Source: Phlebotomus papatasi
Taxonomy: Eukaryota > Arthropoda > Insecta > Diptera > Psychodidae
DNA: 64,000 bases
Assembly (NCBI RefSeq): GCF_024763615.1
Contig: NW_026604871.1
Span: forward strand, 41,001 to 105,000
Direction: 5' to 3'
The position numbers and the translations under genes were made by a program. Below, in pieces: positions 58,032-64,000 of the stretch (within the stretch, counting starts at the first letter, position 1; every line of letters starts with the position of its first letter). A model generated the notes under the pieces. That model worked only from the letters and a program-made list of their open reading frames with translations. It searched no databases and had not been told where the DNA came from.

Positions 58032-60797
58032 GAATCCTCTGACCACGGAAGGTATCTGAAGAGTCTTGGGCATAATATGCAAGAAAATCCCAAAAGATCT
58101 GGGATTTCCTTGAGAAAGCTCCAGGAATCCTCTGACCACAGAAGGTATCTGAAGAGTCTTGGGCATAATATGCAAGAAAATCCCAAAAGATCTGGGATTT
58201 CCTGGAGAAAGCTCCAGGAATCCTCTGACCACAGAAGGTATCTGAAGAGTCTTGGGCATAATATGCAAGAAAATCCCAAAAGATCTGGGATTTCCTGGAG
58301 AAAGCTCCAGAATCCTCTGACCACGGAAGGTATCTGAAAAGTCTTGGGCATAATATGCAAGAAAATCCCAAAAGATCTGGGATTTCCTGGAGAAAGCTCC
58401 AGGAATCCTCTGACCACAGAAGGTATCTGAAGAGTCTTGGGCATAATATGCAAGAAAATCCCAAAAGATCTGGGATTTCTTGGAGGAAGCTCCAGGAATC
58501 CTCTGACCACAGAAGGTATCTGAAGAGTCTTGGGCATAATATGCAAGAAAATCCCAAAAGATCTGGGATTTCCTGAGGAAGCTCCAGGAATCCTCTGACC
58601 ACAGAAGGTATCTGAAGAGTCTTGGGCATAATATGCAAGAAAATCCCAAAAGATCTGGGATTTCTTGGAGGAAGCTCCAGGAATCCTCTGACCACAGAAG
58701 GTATCTGAAGAGTCTTGGGCATAATATGCAAGAAAATCCCAAAAGATCTGGGATTTCTTCGAGGAAGCTCCAGGAATCCTCTGACCACGGAAGGTATCTG
58801 AAGAGTCTTGGGCATAATATGCAAGAAAATCCCAAAAGATCTGGGATTTCCTTGAGAAAGCTCCAGGAATCCTCTGACCACAGAAGGTATCTGAAGAGTC
58901 TTGGGCATAATATGCAAGAAAATCCCAAAAGATCTGGGATTTCCTGGAGAAAGCTCCAGGAATCCTCTGACCACGGAAGGTATCTGAAAAGTCCTTGGGC
59001 ATAATATGCAAGAAAATCCCAAAAGATCTGGGATTTCCTGGAGAAAGCTCCAGGAATCCTCTGACCACAGAAGGTATCTGAAGAGTCTTGGGCATAATAT
59101 GCAAGAAAAATCCCAAAAGATCTGGGATTTCCTGGAGAAAGCTCCAGGAATCCTCTGACCACAGAAGGTATCTGAAGAGTCTTGGGCATAATATGCAAGA
59201 AAATCCCAAAAGATCTGGGATTTCTTGGAGGAAGCTCCAGAAATCCTCTGACCACGGAAGGTATCTGAAGAGTCTTGGGCATAATATGCAAGAAAATCCC
59301 AAAAGATCTGGGATTTCTTGGAGGAAGCTCCAGGAATCCTCTGACCACGGAAGGTATCTGAAGAGTCTTGGGCATAATATGCAAGAAAATCCCAAAAGAT
59401 CTGGGATTTCCTTGAGAAAGCTCCAGGAATCCTCTGACCACAGAAGGTATCTGAAGAGTCTTGGGCATAATATGCAAGAAAATCCCAAAAGATCTGGGAT
59501 TTCCTGGAGAAAGCTCCAGGAATCCTCTGACCACAGAAGGTATCTGAAGAGTCTTGGGCATAATATGCAAGAAAATCCCAAAAGATCTGGGATTTCCTGG
59601 AGAAAGCTCCAGGAATCCTCTGACCACAGAAGGTATCTGAAGAGTCTTGGGCATAATATGCAAGAAAATCCCAAAAGATCTGGGATTTCTTGGAAGAAGC
59701 TCCAGAAATCCTCTGACCACGGAAGGTATCTGAAGAGTCTTGGGCATAATATGCAAGAAAATCCCAAAAGATCTGGGATTTCTTGGAGGAAGCTCCAGAA
59801 ATCCTCTGACCACAGAAGGTATCTGAAGAGTCTTGGGGCATAATATGCAAGAAAATCCCAAAAGATCTGGGATTCCTGGAGAAAGCTCCAGGAATCCTCT
59901 GACCACAGAAGGTATCTGAAGAGTCTTGGGCATAATATGCAAGAAAATCCCAAAAAGATCTGGGATTTCTTGGAGGAAGCTCCAGGAATCCTCTGACCAC
60001 AGAAGGTATCTGAAGAGTCTTGGGCATAATATGCAAGAAAATCCCAAAAGATCTGGGATTTCTTGGAGGAAGCTCCAGGAATCCTCTGACCACAGAAGGT
60101 ATCTGAAGAGTCTTGGGCATAATATGCAAGAAAATCCCAAAAGATCTGGGATTTCCTGAGGAAGCTCCAGGAATCCTCTGACCACAGAAGGTATCTGAAG
60201 AGTCTTGGGCATAATATGCAAGAAAATCCCAAAAGATCTGGGATTTCCTGAGAAAGCTCCAGGAATCCTCTGACCACAGAAGGTATCTGAAGAGTCTTGG
60301 GCATAATATGCAAGAAAATCCCAAAAGATCTGGGATTTCCTGGAGAAAGCTCCAGGAATCCTCTGACCACGGAAGGTATCTGAAAAGTCTTGGGCATAAT
60401 ATGCAAGAAAATCCCAAAAGATCTGGGATTTCCTGGAGAAAGCTCCAGGAATCCTCTGACCACAGAAGGTATCTGAAGAGTCTTGGGCCATAATATGCAA
60501 GAAAATCCCAAAAGATCTGGGATTTCCTGGAGAAAGCTCCAGGAATCCTCTGACCACAGAAGGTATCTGAAGAGTCTTGGGCATAATATGCAAGAAAATC
60601 CCAAAAGATCTGGGATTTCTTGGAGGAAGCTCCAGAAATCCTCTGACCACGGAAGGTATCTGAAGAGTCTTGGGCATAATATGCAAGAAAATCCCAAAAG
60701 ATCTGGGATTTCTTGGAGGAAGCTCCAGGAATCCTCTGACCACGGAAGGTATCTGAAGAGTCTTGGGCATAATATGCAAGAAAATCCCAAAGATCTT

Positions 60798-62262
60798 ATC
60801 TGAAGAGTCTTGGGCATAATATGCAAGAAAATCCCAAAAGATCTGGGATTTCTTGGAAGAAGCTCCAGAAATCCTCTGACCACGGAAGGTATCTGAAGAG
60901 TCTTGGGCATAATATGCAAGAAAATCCCAAAAGATCTGGGATTTCTTGGAGGAAGCTCCAGAAATCCTCTGACCACAGAAGGTATCTGAAGAGTCTTGGG
61001 CATAATATGCAAGAAAATCCCAAAAGATCTGGGATTTCCTGGAGAAAGCTCCAGGAATCCTCTGACCACAGAAGGTATCTGAAGAGTCTTGGGCATAATA
61101 TGCAAGAAAATCCCAAAAGATCTGGGATTTCTTGGAGGAAGCTCCAGGAATCCTCTGACCACAGAAGGTATCTGAAGAGTCTTGGGCATAATATGCAAGA
61201 AAATCCCAAAAGATCTGGGATTTCTTGGAGGAAGCTCCAGGAATCCTCTGACCACAGAAGGTATCTGAAGAGTCTTGGGCATAATATGCAAGAAAATCCC
61301 AAAAGATCTGGGATTTCCTGAGGAAGCTCCAGGAATCCTCTGACCACAGAAGGTATCTGAAGAGTCTTGGGCATAATATGCAAGAAAATCCCAAAAGATC
61401 TGGGATTTCCTTGAGAAAGCTCCAGGAATCCTCTGACCACAGAAGGTATCTGAAGAGTCTTGGGCATAATATGCAAGAAAATCCCAAAAGATCTGGGATT
61501 TCCTTGAGAAAGCTCCAGGAATCCTCTGACCACAGAAGGTATCTGAAGAGTCTTGGGCATAATATGCAAGAAAATCCCAAAAGATCTGGGATTTCTTGGA
61601 GGAAGCTCCAGGAATCCTCTGACCACAGAAGGTATCTGAAGAGTCTTGGGCATAATATGCAAGAAAATCCCAAAAGATCTGGGATTTCTTCGAGGAAGCT
61701 CCAGGAATCCTCTGACCACGGAAGGTATCTGAAGGGTCTTGGGCATAATATGCAAGAAAATCCCAAAAGATCTGGGATTTCCTTGAGAAAGCTCCAGGAA
61801 TCCTCTGACCACAGAAGGTATCTGAAGAGTCTTGGGCATAATATGCAAGAAAATCCCAAAAGATCTGGGATTTCCTGGAGAAAGCTCCAGGAATCCTCTG
61901 ACCACGGAAGGTATCTGAAAAGTCTTGGGCATAATATGCAAGAAAATCCCAAAAGATCTGGGATTTCCTGGAGGAAGCTCTAGGAATCCTCTGACCACAG
62001 AAAGTATCTGAAGAGTCTTGGGCATAATATGCAAGAAAATCCCAAAAGATCTGGGATTTCCTGGAGGAAGCTCCAGGAATCCTCTGACCACAGAAGGTAT
62101 CTGAAGAGTCTTGGGCATAATATGCAAGAAAATCCCAAAAGATCTGGGATTTCCTGGAGAAAGCTCCAGGAATCCTCTGACCACAGAAGGTATCTGAAGA
62201 GTCTTGGGCATAATATGCAAGAAAATCCCAAAAGATCTGGGATTTCTTGGAGGAAGCTCCAG
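60798..62262 (+). repeat. 1465-bp segment duplicated within the right array (copy 2)
   Basis: Partner of 56567-58031. Its left edge is a broken monomer, where AGATCT at about 60792-60797 is joined directly to TATCTGAAGAG, skipping about half a monomer. The copies diverge at 62263 (A against G). Confidence 0.8.
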
Positions 62263-63272
62263 AAATCCTCTGACCACGGAAGGTATCTGAAGAGTCTTGG
62301 GCATAATATGCAAGAAAATCCCAAAAGATCTGGGATTTCTTGGAGGAAGCTCCAGAAATCCTCTGACCACGGAAGGTATCTGAAGAGTCTTGGGCATAAT
62401 ATGCAAGAAAATCCCAAAAGATCTGGGATTTCTTGGAGGAAGCTCCAGGAATCCTCTGACCACGGAAGGTATCTGAAGAGTCTTGGGCATAATATGCAAG
62501 AAAATCCCAAAAGATCTGGGATTTCTTGGAGGAAGCTCCAGAAATCCTCTGACCACGGAAGGTATCTGAAGAGTCTTGGGCATAATATACAAGAAAATCC
62601 CAAAAGATCTAGGATTTCTTCGAGGAAGCTCCAGAAATCCTCTGACCACGGAAGGTATCTGAAGAGTCTTGGGCATAATATGCAAGAAAATCCCAAAAGA
62701 TCTGGGATTTCTTGGAGGAAGCTCCAGAAATCCTCTGACCACGGAAGGTATCTGAAGAGTCTTGGGCATAATATGCAAGAAAATCCCAAAAGATCTGGGA
62801 TTTCTTGGAGGAAGCTCCAGAAATCCTCTGACCACGGAAGGTATCTGAAGAGTCTTGGGCATAATATGCAAGAAAATCCCAAAAGATCTGGGATTTCTTG
62901 GAGGAAGCTCCAGAAATCCTCTGACCACGGAAGGTATCTGAAGAGTCTTGGGCATAATATGCAAGAAAATCCCAAAAGATCTGGGATTTCTTGGAGGAAG
63001 CTCCAGAAATCCTCTGACCACGGAAGGTATCTGAAGAGTCTTGGGCATAATATGCAAGAAAATCCCAAAAGATCTGGGATTTCTTGGAGGAAGCTCCAGA
63101 AATCCTCTGACCACGGAAGGTATCTGAAGAGTCTTGGGCATAATATGCAAGAAAATCCCAAAAGATCTGGGATTTCTTGGAGGAAGCTCCAGAAATCCTC
63201 TGACCACGGAAGGTATCTGAAGAGTCTTGGGCATAATATGCAAGAAAATCCCAAAAGATCTGAGATTTCCTA

Positions 63273-63802
63273 GAGTGGAGATAGGGAATCCACTGACATG
63301 ATATTTTGAAAGTTGTATTCCAACTTCTACGATGTAATACAATTTCTACGTTGTATTCCAAGTTCAAAATTGTAATACAATTTCTACGTTGTATTCCAAC
63401 ATCAAAATTGTAATACAATTTCTAGGTTGTATTCCAACTTCCCCGCCACCCCAATAGTGATAAGCGGTAGGAAACGATGATGATGATTAATGATGATGAT
63501 GATATTCCAACTTCAAAGATGTAATACAATTTCTTCGTTGTATTCCAAGTTCAAAATTGTAATACAATTTCTACGTTGTATTCCAACTTCAAAATTGTAT
63601 TACAATTTCTACGTTGGATTCCAACTTCCCCGCCCCCCAATAGTGATAAGTGGTTGAAATGATGATGATGATGATGATGATGATGATATTCCAACTTCAA
63701 AGATGTAATACAATTTCTACGATGTATTCCAACTTCTACGATGTAATACAATTTCTACGTTGTATTCCAAGTTCAAAATTGTATTACATAGCTATAAGTG
63801 GG
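63273..63802 (+). repeat. Composite spacer, terminal copy
   Basis: It begins with a variant boundary (TTCCTAGAGTGGAGATAGGG instead of CCCAGAGGAGGTAGGG). 38-bp repeats follow, then two C-rich/LINE-tail motifs with GATGAT runs (from about 63440 and 63628, the second with an expanded ATG run at 63660-63688), then more 38-bp repeats. It breaks off within the TACATAGCTATAA tract that elsewhere leads into the 147-bp repeats. Confidence 0.85.
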
Positions 63803-64000
63803 TACTAAGTCCCGAGAAACAGATGGGGATGGGTGCTGGCCATTGTTTTCACTGACTTGAATACTGTGAGCGGAACTCCCGGAATCTCTCGTGAGGGCAT
63901 CATGAAGCCAAAAATTGTGCTTCTCTTTACAGTGTTTGCAAGGCGGATAAGAACATTGATTAACCGCGTGAGTGTCCGCAATGCAATTTAAGCAAATCTT
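63803..64000. other. Sequence outside the satellite, unrecognised
   Basis: The satellite spacer stops and about 198 bp of more balanced composition follows. A splice-acceptor-like CTTCTCTTTACAG is present near 63920-63932. Too short to assign; it could be a flanking mobile element or unique DNA. Confidence 0.5.

Larger units (their letters stand above)
47296..63272 (+). repeat. 93-bp satellite array, about 172 monomers
   Basis: Uninterrupted array in the same orientation as those on the left, with no composite spacer for 16 kb. It has its own variants: TTCTTCGAGG (for example near 50763, 51598, 53455, 54290, 57458, 58758, 61687), TCCTGGCGAAAG (near 53270, 55131), and a recurring one-base deletion TTCCTGAGGAAG (near 51411, 54104, 57084, 58570, 60154, 61315). 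More than 30 further single-base indels, mostly in homopolymers, are confined to about 47.3-60.8 kb. Confidence 0.93.

Noticed and set aside
47291..61952. Giant minus-strand open frames of 3000-4400 codons over the right array
   Set aside because: They are produced by a 93-bp repeat without stops in any minus frame. They cross indels by sliding between open frames, have no domain, and are antisense to equally open plus frames.

Overview
The window is eukaryotic, most likely arthropod, heterochromatin. It is AT-rich and has no prokaryotic gene organisation. About two thirds of it is one tandem satellite with a 93-bp monomer, roughly 470 copies, all in the same orientation. The arthropod call rests on the LTR element (Ty3/gypsy-like Gag, arthropod-type initiator TCAGTT, tRNA-Val-like primer site), a tRNA-headed SINE with an ATT tail, and a LINE 3' end of the type that ends in GATGAT repeats. 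No ordinary host gene is complete here. The very long open frames over the arrays are a by-product of a 93-bp (31-codon) monomer and are not annotated as genes.

Layout. Positions 1-39093: satellite arrays of 7 to 61 monomers, separated by composite spacers. Each spacer has a 38-bp palindromic repeat, a LINE-tail-like motif with GATGAT microsatellite, and two or three copies of a 147-bp repeat. A 9535-bp higher-order unit (arrays of 9, 21 and 45 monomers plus spacers) is present as copies 1 and 2 with essentially no differences. Copy 3 follows the same unit to about 28380 and then carries 16 extra monomers and a longer spacer. Three shorter array/spacer units follow (31235-37174), and then an array broken by a mobile element.

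Positions 39094-47295: an 8.2-kb LTR retroelement on the minus strand. Its two LTRs are identical by eye. It has a recognisable promoter, a tRNA-Val-like primer-binding site, an intact gag, a textbook -1 frameshift site (T TTA AAC plus a GC-rich stem), a retropepsin-like frame and a polypurine tract. Reverse transcriptase, RNase H and integrase are absent. In their place is about 4.4 kb of AT-rich DNA holding a SINE with target-site duplication, a decayed LINE 3' end and one or two exon-like pieces on the opposite strand. The simplest reading is a non-autonomous gag-pro element that carries captured genomic DNA and moved recently with help from a related element.

Positions 47296-63272: one uninterrupted 93-bp array of about 172 monomers. 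It has many single-base indels up to about 60.8 kb and then almost none, which suggests a poorly polished stretch joined to a clean one. Positions 63273-63802 are a final spacer. From about 63803 to the end the sequence leaves the satellite and is not recognised.
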